A DNA stretch of 48,668 nucleotides from CAYVQF01 sp964454015 (GCA_964454015.1 CAYVQF010000044.1:1-48668); one strand, 5' to 3'; numbered from the stretch's first letter, positions 39,205-47,297 are shown. A program made the numbers and translations. Notes: generated by a model not told the origin, from the letters alone.

Positions 39205-40725
39205 CTAGGGGACCGGCACGCCGTAATCGTTTTGATTGAAGTCGTCCGTGGCGTCGGGTTCGACACCGTAGTCCGTGCCGATGGCATCCTCGATGACGTC
39301 GGGCTCGACGCCGTACTCGGTGACCACGGCGTCGTCGATGATGTCGGGCTCGACACCGTAATCGGTGGTGACCGTGTCATCGTGCATGTCGGGCTCGACG
39401 CCATACTCGGGGATGGCGATTTGGTCGTCGTGGACGTCGGGTTCGACGGCGTACTCGGGCACCACGTTGGTGTCTGGGGCGTCGGGGATGACGTCGCCGT
39501 GGACTTCTGCCAGGTCTTCGACATCGTCGGGATCGTCGAGACCATACTCACAGGCGGGGAAAGCGCCGATGAGGACGGCAGCGGCAGCGGCAGCGGCGGC
39601 GGCTTCCTTGATGGGGTGGGTGTTGGCTTTGCCGGCCTCGGTGAGGCCGTAGTAGCAGTAAGGGTCTTCGCTCAAGGCGCCTGTGACGGCGGCGGCGACA
39701 CACTTGGCACCGCCACGGCACTGCTGCCCGTGCTTACAGACGCCGCACTTGCCCGTGAGCTGGGTGAGCTGGGGCTGGCGGTTGTAGCGGAAGACATCGG
39801 GCCTGTACCACAGGGTGGCCAGGCTCTCTTCGCGGAGGTTGCCCTCGATGAAATCTTGGCCGGGGAGGCTGGCTTGGAGGGAGAGGCAGCCTTTGACCGC
39901 GCCGTTGGCCTCGATGCCGATGCTCTGGAGGCCCGCCTGGCAGCCGCGCCAGACCTGCTCGCGGTGGCGCCAGGAGCGGGCGCGCAGGGTCTTGTCGTGG
40001 GGCCCGAAATAGCCGATGGAGTCGCCGATGCGCACTTGAATGGGGCTGCTTTTTTTGATGGCCGCGACCTGATCGATGAGCTGCAAGAAGAGCCCCTTGG
40101 GGAGGAGCAGGTCAGGCGCGTCGGCCATGGAGCCCATGGGCTTGGCGAGCTGCACCCGCCACATGCGCGCGCCGAGGTCTTGGGCGAGCTGGTGGGTGGC
40201 GGCGAGGGCCGAGAAGTTGCGTTGGCCGATGGTGCTCATGACGGTGACGCTGAGGCCTTCGGCGACGAAGGTGCGCACGGAGTCACAGACTTGGGCGAAG
40301 GTGCCACGCCCGCGCAGGGCGTCGTGAATCTCTTCGGGGCCGTCGATGCTGACGCCGACGTTGCACATGCCCGCGTCTTTGATCTGGCGCGCCACTTCCT
40401 GGGCGGTGTGACGTTTGTAGACCCCGTTGGTCACCATGTTGACGTGGATGCCCTTGTCAGCGATGGCGCGGGCGATGACCGGCCAGTCCGGGCGCATGGT
40501 CGGCTCGCCACCCGAGAGGGTGATGAGCTCACAGTCCAGGGCCGCCAACTCGTCGACCACACGCAGACACTCATCGAGGCGCAGCTCGTCGGCGCGCGGT
40601 GCGCCAGCACGAGAGCCGCAGTAGCCGCACTTGAGGTTGCACGCCAGGGTGATCTCCCACACGACGTTGCGCGGGCGCCACTTCATTTCGTCAACGCGTC
40701 GTCGCACTTGGTCCTGCTCTGCCAT
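39205..40725 (-). CDS. Radical SAM/SPASM enzyme fused to a YG-repeat, precursor-like tail
   Basis: A 506-residue protein; the ATG at 40725 has GGAG 6 nt upstream (an ATG at 40737 is possible). Radical SAM core: CNLKCGYC (Cys29, 33, 36) for the 4Fe-4S cluster, GGEP at 72-75, SIDG, and barrel segments to ~255. SPASM domain for auxiliary clusters: Cys262, 280, 327, 330, 336, 342, 357 (CX2CX5CX5C core, ending DPYCYY). Residues 373-392 then read as an Ala9 run plus VLIGAFPAC, like a lipoprotein signal. The last 114 residues are acidic, with Tyr at 394, 425, 441, 456, 471, 486 and 501 in (E/D)YGVEPD-type motifs. SPASM enzymes modify ribosomal peptides; the tail looks like their substrate. No start codon separates the parts. 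The fusion and chemistry are discussed under findings. Confidence 0.9.
   Translation of the reverse strand: MAEQDQVRRRVDEMKWRPRNVVWEITLACNLKCGYCGSRAGAPRADELRLDECLRVVDELAALDCELITLSGGEPTMRPDWPVIARAIADKGIHVNMVTNGVYKRHTAQEVARQIKDAGMCNVGVSIDGPEEIHDALRGRGTFAQVCDSVRTFVAEGLSVTVMSTIGQRNFSALAATHQLAQDLGARMWRVQLAKPMGSMADAPDLLLPKGLFLQLIDQVAAIKKSSPIQVRIGDSIGYFGPHDKTLRARSWRHREQVWRGCQAGLQSIGIEANGAVKGCLSLQASLPGQDFIEGNLREESLATLWYRPDVFRYNRQPQLTQLTGKCGVCKHGQQCRGGAKCVAAAVTGALSEDPYCYYGLTEAGKANTHPIKEAAAAAAAAAVLIGAFPACEYGLDDPDDVEDLAEVHGDVIPDAPDTNVVPEYAVEPDVHDDQIAIPEYGVEPDMHDDTVTTDYGVEPDIIDDAVVTEYGVEPDVIEDAIGTDYGVEPDATDDFNQNDYGVPVP
39208..39459 (-). repeat. 45-bp tandem repeats coding for (E/D)YGVEPD units
   Basis: The end of the radical SAM gene consists of near-identical 45-bp units, each coding for 15 residues built around YGVEPD followed by an acidic spacer such as IIDDAVVTE. 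Tyr codons for residues 441, 456, 471, 486 and 501 are exactly 45 bp apart; the first two units (Tyr394, Tyr425) are spaced differently, and the second has Ala in place of Gly. Confidence 0.9.
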
Positions 40726-40847
40726 ATTCAGCTCCATCTCTCGTAGGGTTCGGGTCGGGTGGGTGAAGCCTGCCTGGCGCTGGCTTCGGGGGGAGGCCGG
40801 GGCGGTCAACACCACCTCCGGATCACAGCGATCGCGTCTGCACCGAC

Positions 40848-40890
40848 ATTATTGCGGCATCGCCTGAGGCATGCAAATCACATTTTGCAT
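40848..40890 (-). promoter_or_regulatory. Promoter with overlapping palindromic operator for the radical SAM gene
   Basis: On the minus strand, TTGCAT (40876-40871) and AATAAT (40853-40848) are 17 bp apart and form a plausible -35/-10 pair, with a start near 40841. The -35 lies inside one arm of a perfect inverted repeat, ATGCAAA-N6-TTTGCAT (40871-40890). A repressor bound there would block RNA polymerase. The repeat is strikingly AT-rich for this genome. Confidence 0.5.
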
Positions 40891-41204
40891 CCACGTCCGG
40901 ACGGGCGTGCGCGCCGCGGCGGAGTGGATACTTCGCCCAACGACTGCGTTCTTCGTGAGGCGGCTGGGTGGCTTTGGCGCTCATGGAACGCGTGGCGATT
41001 GCACCCGGCTGCGTTCGGGACTAGCCTAGGTGGCACAAGCGCGGAGTGTCCGTGGCGCACAGCGGGATGACATCGGCCAGGTGCCCCTCAAAGACAGGGC
41101 TGGCGTTGCCTGCGGTGGCTGGGATCGGGGCAGGGTGGGCGCGGCGGTGTACCTGCAGCGCAGCGTAGGGCCAGGGGCGACCTGGATGGGAGAGCTGACG
41201 TCTT
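40891..41204. other. Rest of the divergent intergenic region
   Basis: About 310 bp between the operator candidate and the hybrid histidine kinase. It should contain the kinase promoter, but I find no convincing one. No RNA gene, repeat or supported ORF is visible. Confidence 0.5.
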
Positions 41205-43211
41205 ATGTTGAACGTTCTCGTCGTGGATGATCATGTGGAGAGTCGCTACGTGCTGCGCTTCTTCCTGGAGCAAAAGGGGCACCGTGTCGTGGAGGCCAAT
41301 GACGGTCTGCAGGCTTTGGAGCTGGGTCGCGCGCGCAGCTTCGACGCGGTGGTGGCGGATCTGCTGATGCCTGGCATGGATGGCTACACCTTGTGCCGCG
41401 AGTGGATGCGTGATCCAGCCCTCAGGGAGGTTCCTTTCATCGTCTGCACGGGGACCTATACGGAGGCGCAGGATCAATCCCTGGCCCTCGAGCTGGGAGC
41501 GGCTCACTTTTTGGTGAAGCCCGTCGATCCCGGCCGGGTTCTCAAGGTGATCGAGGCGACCATTGCTGAGCGTCGGGCGCGGCCTGCGGTCGCGCGCGTG
41601 CTGGAGCCGCACCAGGAGGTGTCCCAGCTCGAGCTCTACAACCGGCGCTTGCGCAACAAGTTGGACCACAAGATGGCCGAACTCTCGGCGACGGAGTCGC
41701 GCTTGCGCGACTATGTGGAGCGGATGGAGGCCATCGCCGACAACAGCGGCGATGCCATCATCTCCTTCGATGCCAGGGTGCGGATCCAGGCATGGAACCA
41801 TGGCGCCGAGCGCCTTTTTGGTTACACCCAGGAGGAGGTCATTGGGCAGAGCCTGGCCTTGATTCTGCCGGAGCAGCGCCGTGAGGAGGTCATGGAGCAG
41901 TATTCCGAGGCCTTGCTGCAGCGGCAGGCGCGGCGTTGGCAGAGCGCGCGGCGGCACCGCCTGGGCCACGAGATCGCCGTAGATGTCGCCCTCTCGCCGC
42001 TGCGCGAGGGGCTCGGCGCGGTGGTCGTCTACCGCGATCTGAGCGAGCAGCGGCGGCTCGAGGCGCGCTTGCAACAGGCGGAGCGTCTCGAGATCCTCGG
42101 TCAGATGGCGGGCGGTATCGCGCACGATTTCAACAATCTGCTCACGGTGATCCGCGCCCACGCCGAGCTTCTGGAGCAGAGTGGGCAGGTGGGCGGAGCG
42201 GCACAGGAAGATCTTGCGGTGATTCTGGAGACCACTCAGCGCATGAGCACCATGACCCGCCAGCTCTTGGCTTTTGGCAAGCGTCAGTCGCTGGTGTCGC
42301 GGGTCACGGATCTCAACGCCCACGTCGAGGGGATCCTCCCGTTGCTGCGTCACCTTCTCGGTGGTGCCGTCGAAGTGTACTGGCACCCCTCGGAGTCTCT
42401 GCCGCCGGTCATGGTGGATGAGAGCCAGCTCACCCAAGTGGTGATGAATTTGGTCGTCAACGCGCGGGATGCCATGCCGGAAGGCGGGCGCGTCGACATC
42501 GTCACGGCCTACGTCGAGGCGCCTCCTGGCTTGGTGCCGGGTGATGTTGACGCCGGGTCGTGGGTACGGCTCAGCGTGGTGGACGCTGGCGTTGGCATGG
42601 ACGAGGGGACCCAGCAGCGCATTTTCGATCCCTTTTTCAGCACCAAGGCGGGCGGAACAGGGCTGGGTTTGGCGACGGTCTATGGGATCGTCACCCAGCA
42701 AGGCGGCCGCTTGGCCGTGGTCTCCAGTCCGGGCATGGGGACCACGCTGCAAGTCGACTTCCCTGCGAGCACGGCCATCCACGGGGCGGTGCCAGACGCC
42801 GTGGCAGTGGCGGCCGAGCCTGAGCGGCAGCTCGCGACCGTGCTGGTGGTGGAGGACGACGTCATGGTGTTGCGCCTGGTCAAGCGCGTCCTCGCGGCGC
42901 AGGGTTACCATCTACTGTTGGCGCAGAGCGGCCATGAAGCCCTCGCCTTGGCGCGGGGATTCGATGGAGTCATCCACCTCTTGTTGACCGATGTGGTCAT
43001 GCCCGGGATGAATGGCGCTGAGCTCGCCGAGCGCCTGCGCCAAACGCGGCCCGAGACGGCGGTGCTCTTCTGCTCAGGTTACACGGCCGATGCCCTCCAG
43101 GCCTATGGCTTGGGCGCTGAGGGGGCCATTGAACTGCTGCAAAAACCCTTCACGCCAGAGCTGCTGGTCACCCGGGTTCGGGATGCGCTGGCCAAAGAGC
43201 ATCAGGCCTGA
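41205..43211 (+). CDS. Hybrid histidine kinase (REC-PAS-HisKA-HATPase-REC)
   Basis: A 668-residue soluble signalling protein. N-terminal receiver ~1-125 with Asp52 in ADLLMPGMDG and the Lys of LVKP; a coiled linker (RNKLDHKMAELSATESRLRDYVERMEAI); PAS domain ~180-295 (ISFDARVRIQAWNHGAERLFGYTQEEVIGQ); kinase with IAHDFNNLLTVI (His307), N-box NLVVNARDAMPEGG, DAGVGMD, and GGTGLGLATVYGIV; C-terminal receiver ~555-668 with Asp596 in LTDVVMPGMNG and the Lys of LQKP. All phospho-relay residues are present. No membrane segment or adjacent DNA-binding regulator. The HDFNN form places it with NtrB-like/HWE-related kinases common in delta-type bacteria. It is divergent from the radical SAM gene; a functional link is possible but unproved. 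Confidence 0.93.
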   Translation: MLNVLVVDDHVESRYVLRFFLEQKGHRVVEANDGLQALELGRARSFDAVVADLLMPGMDGYTLCREWMRDPALREVPFIVCTGTYTEAQDQSLALELGAAHFLVKPVDPGRVLKVIEATIAERRARPAVARVLEPHQEVSQLELYNRRLRNKLDHKMAELSATESRLRDYVERMEAIADNSGDAIISFDARVRIQAWNHGAERLFGYTQEEVIGQSLALILPEQRREEVMEQYSEALLQRQARRWQSARRHRLGHEIAVDVALSPLREGLGAVVVYRDLSEQRRLEARLQQAERLEILGQMAGGIAHDFNNLLTVIRAHAELLEQSGQVGGAAQEDLAVILETTQRMSTMTRQLLAFGKRQSLVSRVTDLNAHVEGILPLLRHLLGGAVEVYWHPSESLPPVMVDESQLTQVVMNLVVNARDAMPEGGRVDIVTAYVEAPPGLVPGDVDAGSWVRLSVVDAGVGMDEGTQQRIFDPFFSTKAGGTGLGLATVYGIVTQQGGRLAVVSSPGMGTTLQVDFPASTAIHGAVPDAVAVAAEPERQLATVLVVEDDVMVLRLVKRVLAAQGYHLLLAQSGHEALALARGFDGVIHLLLTDVVMPGMNGAELAERLRQTRPETAVLFCSGYTADALQAYGLGAEGAIELLQKPFTPELLVTRVRDALAKEHQA

Positions 43212-43216
43212 CACCG

Positions 43217-43238
43217 GCGCCAGAGGCGCGCCTGTTTT
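43217..43238 (+). terminator. Hairpin with T-tract between convergent genes
   Basis: GCGCC (43217-43221) pairs with GGCGC (43225-43229), within a larger possible CAGGC/GCCTG stem, followed by TTTT at 43235-43238. It lies right after the hybrid kinase stop and abuts the end of the flavoenzyme gene. The stem-to-T distance is slightly long. Confidence 0.4.
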
Positions 43239-44560
43239 CAGTGCTGGTTGTGGACCTTGCGGTAGAGGTCGCCAAAGAGATTGTGCGGATCGAGTCGCCC
43301 TTTGGCGGCGTCCCATCTGGGTTTGGAGTAGATGCTCCAGAAGGTCGTCTCGTCGTAGTGATTGCGGGAGATGAGGGTCTTGATGCCGTGCAGGGCGTGC
43401 ACCTCCCGCTCCAAGTCCACCGAGAGGTCGCGCTTGGGATCTCTGTTGGCCTTGCCGTAGATGGCGCAGTCGATGAAGAGCTGATCCTGCAGCGCCTCTT
43501 GATAGGTGTCGTCCAGCCATGGGTAGGGCGTGGCGATGCGGTAAGGGACGATCCACAGGGGCCAGAAATCGAAGACGTCGCGGTACCAGTCCATGAATCG
43601 CGTGAAGTTGCGCGCCGGAATGAAGACATCGATGACCACGTCCGGGCGACCCTTGAGCCGCAGGAGATGGCGCAGGCGCGATGACCAGCGGATGAGGTTG
43701 GTGGAGCCCAAGAACCAGCGGCCAACCAGGCGGCGCACGAGCTTGTTCTCCAAGGGAGGCACCGTGCGAGTCAACCAATGACACTCCGTATCGTAGCGGA
43801 AGTAGTAATCTTCCAAGCGCATGAAGTCTTGGGTTTTGGTGCGAGTGCTCTGGTAATAGATCTCCGTGCCGGTGTAGTCGCTGAGCTCGGGCGCGTGATC
43901 GACCATGGTGCCCAGGCAGAGGGTGTAGTGCCGCGGGCCATGGATGATGGCGTCGACGAAATCGTGATCGCCGGGCTCACAGCGCGCGCGCAGCGCCGCC
44001 CAGAAGTCGTCGTGGTTGTCGAAGCGCTGATAGGTCAAGGCGACGTAGGGCTTGACGGGGACCAGAGAGAAGGTGAGGGAGGTGAGGGCGGCCAAGGTGC
44101 CGTAAGAGCCATGGACCATGTGGAAGAGGTCGGCGTTCTCCTCGGGGGAGCAGTGGATGACCTCGCCCGTGCCGCTGACCAGCTCGTAGGCCAGGCAGGT
44201 GTCGTGGAAACCGCCATGACGGTAGGACATGGACTCGAGAGAGCAACCCGAGACGGCGCCGCCGATGGTGATGCCTTCGAGCTCGGGGACGGTGTAGGGG
44301 GCGAGGCCCAGAGGGATGGTGCGTTGGACGATTTCCCTGAAGGTCACGCCAGGTTCGGCGACGCAGAGGCGTTTCTCCACATCGATGTGCAGGATCTCCT
44401 TCAGATCGCTGACGTCGACCTCGCCGCCAGGTCTGGCCTTGCGGAAAGGGTTGGGGACGACGTGCGAGACGCCGCTGCGGCGGAAGCGCACCGGGGTGCG
44501 GCGCTGGGCCAGCTCGGCGATAGCGCGGGCGATGCGTTGGACTTTTTCATCATGATTCAT
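43238..44560 (-). CDS. DHCR24-like FAD-dependent oxidoreductase
   Basis: A 440-residue flavoprotein; the ATG at 44560 has GGAG 7 nt upstream. PCMH-type FAD domain ~20-180 with PELEGITIGGAVSGCSLESMSYRHGGFHDTCLAYELVSGTGEVIHCSPEEN..., read in parts. This block follows the same order of residues as the eukaryotic delta(24)-sterol reductase DHCR24/DIMINUTO (PELxxxTxGG, SxxYGxF, AYELV, CxPxEN, DLF, GTLxxL). Similarity continues in the C-terminal half: RHYYHRHT-like segment, VPxxN, WPLWIVPYRI, YIDCAIYG-like strand, and HGI. DHCR24 reduces the side-chain double bond of sterols with NADPH. The bacterial substrate could be a sterol, a hopanoid/carotenoid side chain, or a sugar. Last gene of a possible minus-strand operon. 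Confidence 0.85.
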   Translation of the reverse strand: MNHDEKVQRIARAIAELAQRRTPVRFRRSGVSHVVPNPFRKARPGGEVDVSDLKEILHIDVEKRLCVAEPGVTFREIVQRTIPLGLAPYTVPELEGITIGGAVSGCSLESMSYRHGGFHDTCLAYELVSGTGEVIHCSPEENADLFHMVHGSYGTLAALTSLTFSLVPVKPYVALTYQRFDNHDDFWAALRARCEPGDHDFVDAIIHGPRHYTLCLGTMVDHAPELSDYTGTEIYYQSTRTKTQDFMRLEDYYFRYDTECHWLTRTVPPLENKLVRRLVGRWFLGSTNLIRWSSRLRHLLRLKGRPDVVIDVFIPARNFTRFMDWYRDVFDFWPLWIVPYRIATPYPWLDDTYQEALQDQLFIDCAIYGKANRDPKRDLSVDLEREVHALHGIKTLISRNHYDETTFWSIYSKPRWDAAKGRLDPHNLFGDLYRKVHNQH

Positions 44561-44608
44561 AGATGGGCTCCGAGTGCGTGAGGCCTGTGGGGCGTCACAG
44601 ATGCGGGT

Positions 44609-44623
44609 TGACGCAGCGCGTCA
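44609..44623. promoter_or_regulatory. Inverted repeat upstream of the flavoenzyme gene
   Basis: TGACGC-AGC-GCGTCA is a perfect 6-bp inverted repeat with a 3-nt centre, about 50 bp ahead of the DHCR24-like start codon. Its place suits a transcription-factor site; the protein is unknown and no -10/-35 pair could be assigned. Confidence 0.3.
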
Positions 44624-44723
44624 GGCTGGCGCAGGGTAGACCAAGACGACGCACCTGTCCAGGGATGCGGACGGGGGTGGCGCGTTTAAGCGTTTGAAAT
44701 GTCACGACATATTGACGTGTGTC

Positions 44724-45146
44724 TCACTCGTCGAGCCTCTCCAAGGTCTGCTGCATGCGGAGGAGGTGGGGATAGACCGCCGGATCTCCACTGCACTTCT
44801 GCCACCCTGCCTGGGTGGCGAGGCTGACCTCGATGGCCAACTTCTGGCGTGCCCGCTGTCGTTGGTCGGGGGACGCCGTAGCGTGGCGGGTCTGGGCCGC
44901 GTCGACGAGCGCCTCGAGCTCTCGTTGGTGCTGCTGCCACCAGAGGTCGAGAGCGCGCGCCATGCGCGGGCAGGTGTCGTGATGCTGGGCCACCACGAGG
45001 TGCCAATCCTGGAGCAAGTCGCGCAGGCGCTCGTCTTCATCGCGACAGGCTCCGAGGGCGACGCTGGCGAGCAAGGCGAGGGAGAGGAGTCGGAGCGCGC
45101 CTCCGGCGCCGCGAGCTCCGCCCCGCGTGTGGGTTCTGGGCGACAT
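44724..45146 (-). CDS. Small lipoprotein, function unknown
   Basis: A 140-residue predicted lipoprotein: Arg-rich n-region, hydrophobic stretch ~18-31 and a Leu-Gly-Ala-Cys lipobox (Cys34). The mature part is helical and charged (RLRDLLQDWHLVVAQHHDTCPRMARALDLWWQQHQRELEALVDAAQ, then RQRARQKLAIEVSLATQAGWQKC), with two Cys that could form a disulfide. No family recognised. It begins 5 bp after the HEAT-like gene ends, so the two are co-transcribed. Confidence 0.78.
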   Translation of the reverse strand: MSPRTHTRGGARGAGGALRLLSLALLASVALGACRDEDERLRDLLQDWHLVVAQHHDTCPRMARALDLWWQQHQRELEALVDAAQTRHATASPDQRQRARQKLAIEVSLATQAGWQKCSGDPAVYPHLLRMQQTLERLDE

Positions 45147-45151
45147 CTTTC

Positions 45152-46795
45152 TCAGCCGGCGAAGAGACGGGCAGCGCGATTGCGAATAGAGGCGGCGGCG
45201 TCACGTGAGCGTTCGAGGAGGAGAGGATCGGCACTGGTGCAGTAGGGGAGACGGGCCAGGGCGTCGAGGGCGCGCAAGCGGATGGCGGCGTGGGGGTGGC
45301 GCAAGGCGGGGATGAGATCGCCGCTGTCTATGGGGTGGCCGCTCTCGCTCAAGATCAGCGGCACCAGAACGCGGCAAGTCTCATGGGGTTGCCAGGTCTC
45401 GCGGCGCAGCTCTCCGACCTGGAGGAGGGCCTCGCAGATGGCCACAGCCGGTGACCAGCCGATGGCATCGAGCTGGGCGCGGGCGATGAAGGCGTCGAGA
45501 TCGGGTGAGGCGTGGAGTCGCCCCTTGTGGGCGAGGGCGAAGAGGGCTGCGGCCTGCAAGCGCTGTCCTTCATGGAGGTGGGTCAGGCGATCGATGCCCG
45601 CCAGTCCGGCAGAGGGGCCATCGCTGTGGTTGGCCGTGGCGGCGAAGGCGATGACGTTCTGGGCGAGGCCCTGTTCGTCGAGGAGGGCGAAGGCCAGCAC
45701 CTCTGCCAGGCGCCTGACATGGCTGTTGGCGCCGAGGGCCGTGCTGATGAGCTGGGGCAGCTCGGGCGGGAGCACCGCGGCAGGTCGTGGATAGACCATG
45801 GCCTCCAAGGCACGGCAGACGTAGGCTTCGTGCTGCGGCTTGTGCAGCGCCGCCTGGGCGATCTCCGTGGCGTGCTTCAGCGTGTCAGGGAGCCCGAGCT
45901 GCCCGCTGGCCAAGACCAACAGGGCCCGGCGTGAGATAGCCTCAGGTGGCGCTTCGTCGAGGGCTTGGGTCAAGGCGGCCACGCCGCAGGGCAGACGCGA
46001 CTCGAGGATGGTGCGCAGGTAGTCGCTGAGTTGGGTGGGCGTGGCGGCCAGAAGCAGGTGGGCCACCGTCGCGGCGTCGGCGGCTTGCCCATCGGCGAGG
46101 ACGGCACAGAGGAGGTCACTCGAGCCGTTGGGGCAGGCGAGACAGCGACGCTGCAAAGCGGCGACGCTGGGGTTGGGATCGCATAGCGTCAGGAGGCGGC
46201 ACAGGTGCTGTGTCGCCTCTTGCTCTTCGTCGCTTTGGGCCAGCACCTCCTCTAGGAGAGGGACCAGATGGGCTTGGAGCTGGCTGAACAGGGAATGTGG
46301 CGCGATGTTGCGGAGGAGGTGTCGGTTGCCGTCGATGAGCTGCTCTTCCAAGGCGGTGACGGCGATCTTGCGCACATAGACGTCGTCGTCGCGCAGCCAT
46401 GGGGTGAGCTCCTCCATCGCGGCGACGCTGGCGCTGAGCTTGCGCACCACCTCGCGGCGCACCCGGGCGACGGGATCGCTGGCGTGGCGCCGCAGGGCTT
46501 GGCGTGCGTAGGGGTGGGCCTGGAGATCGATGCGATTGGCGGCCCGCCAGCGCCGATCGGGGTCATCGGCGTCGAGCTCGGTGAGGGTCTCGACGAGTCC
46601 CTGCAGGCCGAGGCTGTCGAGGCAGCGGCGCAGCGGGTCGCCGGGGCTCGTTGGGCGCAGCGCCGCGTCGAGCAAGGCGGCTTTGACCTCATCTTGGGTG
46701 GTGGCGGCATGGCAGAGGGCCGAGAGAGCTTGCTCCTGATTGGGTCCGCCGCTGCTGAGGTGGTCAATCAAGGTGTGGATCGCGTCGGTGTCCAT
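45152..46795 (-). CDS. HEAT/armadillo-like helical-repeat protein
   Basis: About 547 residues with no signal peptide. I prefer the ATG at 46795, which has AAGGA 6 nt upstream, over the ATG two codons earlier. The protein is a series of paired helices with HEAT-like features: PVARVRREVVRKLSASVAAMEELTPWLRDDDVYVRKIAVTALEEQL near 110-160, and at the end HPHAAIRLRALDALARLPYC followed by RDAAASIRNRAARLF. The middle is more diverged. HEAT repeats give elongated protein-binding scaffolds; no catalytic residues are seen. It lies 35 bp after the LMW phosphatase gene and 5 bp before a small lipoprotein. Confidence 0.78.
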   Translation of the reverse strand: MDTDAIHTLIDHLSSGGPNQEQALSALCHAATTQDEVKAALLDAALRPTSPGDPLRRCLDSLGLQGLVETLTELDADDPDRRWRAANRIDLQAHPYARQALRRHASDPVARVRREVVRKLSASVAAMEELTPWLRDDDVYVRKIAVTALEEQLIDGNRHLLRNIAPHSLFSQLQAHLVPLLEEVLAQSDEEQEATQHLCRLLTLCDPNPSVAALQRRCLACPNGSSDLLCAVLADGQAADAATVAHLLLAATPTQLSDYLRTILESRLPCGVAALTQALDEAPPEAISRRALLVLASGQLGLPDTLKHATEIAQAALHKPQHEAYVCRALEAMVYPRPAAVLPPELPQLISTALGANSHVRRLAEVLAFALLDEQGLAQNVIAFAATANHSDGPSAGLAGIDRLTHLHEGQRLQAAALFALAHKGRLHASPDLDAFIARAQLDAIGWSPAVAICEALLQVGELRRETWQPHETCRVLVPLILSESGHPIDSGDLIPALRHPHAAIRLRALDALARLPYCTSADPLLLERSRDAAASIRNRAARLFAG

Positions 46796-46829
46796 CGGCA
46801 TTCCTTGGGTTCATGAACGAACGGTGTGA

Positions 46830-47297
46830 CTAGACCGCCATGGAGAACCATTGATGAATACAGCCTTGGATGAGGTCTCGGCAAGCGCGATAGCTATTGA
46901 GAGAGGTACCGATGGGGTCAAAGACTTCAGGCAGAGGCGGGGTGGCATAGGCGGCGAGGAGGCGCGCCGCGGCGTGGGCCTTGGGGCCGCACTGTCGAAT
47001 GGCCACGACGTGTTCGGACTCCATACCGAAACAGAAATCAGCGGCGTTGGCCAAGGTCGCGCTCAGGGCTTGGGAGCGGTGGGCGCTGAGATCGCCGCCG
47101 ACTTCGGCGATGGCGGTGCAGGCGTGGGGTTGGGCCGGTTGGTTGATGAGGCCCAAGGTGCCCATGGAGATGATCAGCGGCTGCCAGCCTCTCTCGGCGA
47201 AGAAGAGGCGGGCCAGCTCGACCGCCATGGGGGAGCGGCAGATGTTGCCAGAGCACACGAAGATGATGCGTTGACGGTTCCAGTCGATGGTTGGCAT
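46830..47297 (-). CDS. Low-molecular-weight protein tyrosine phosphatase
   Basis: A 155-residue cytosolic phosphatase. P-loop CSGNICRSP (Cys15, Arg21) near the N-terminus; ISMGTLGLINQPAQPHACTAIAEVGGDLSAHRSQAL is the segment usually reading SAGT...G...AHRA; the general acid lies in EVFDPIG near the C-terminus. Length is standard. Bacterial members act on tyrosine kinases of exopolysaccharide export, or on small phosphorylated substrates; arsenate-reductase activity is unlikely because the extra redox Cys pair is absent. It lies between the PLP enzyme (45 bp) and the HEAT-like gene (35 bp) on the same strand. Confidence 0.92.
   Translation of the reverse strand: MPTIDWNRQRIIFVCSGNICRSPMAVELARLFFAERGWQPLIISMGTLGLINQPAQPHACTAIAEVGGDLSAHRSQALSATLANAADFCFGMESEHVVAIRQCGPKAHAAARLLAAYATPPLPEVFDPIGTSLNSYRACRDLIQGCIHQWFSMAV

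Noticed and set aside
39550..39660. Separate precursor-peptide gene starting between the SPASM domain and the YG repeats
   Set aside because: No in-frame ATG, GTG or TTG occurs between the DPYCYY end of SPASM and the Ala run, and the reading frame is continuous.
46830..47297. LMW phosphatase as an arsenate reductase
   Set aside because: It lacks the second redox Cys pair and matches classic LMW tyrosine phosphatases, including the DP general-acid motif.
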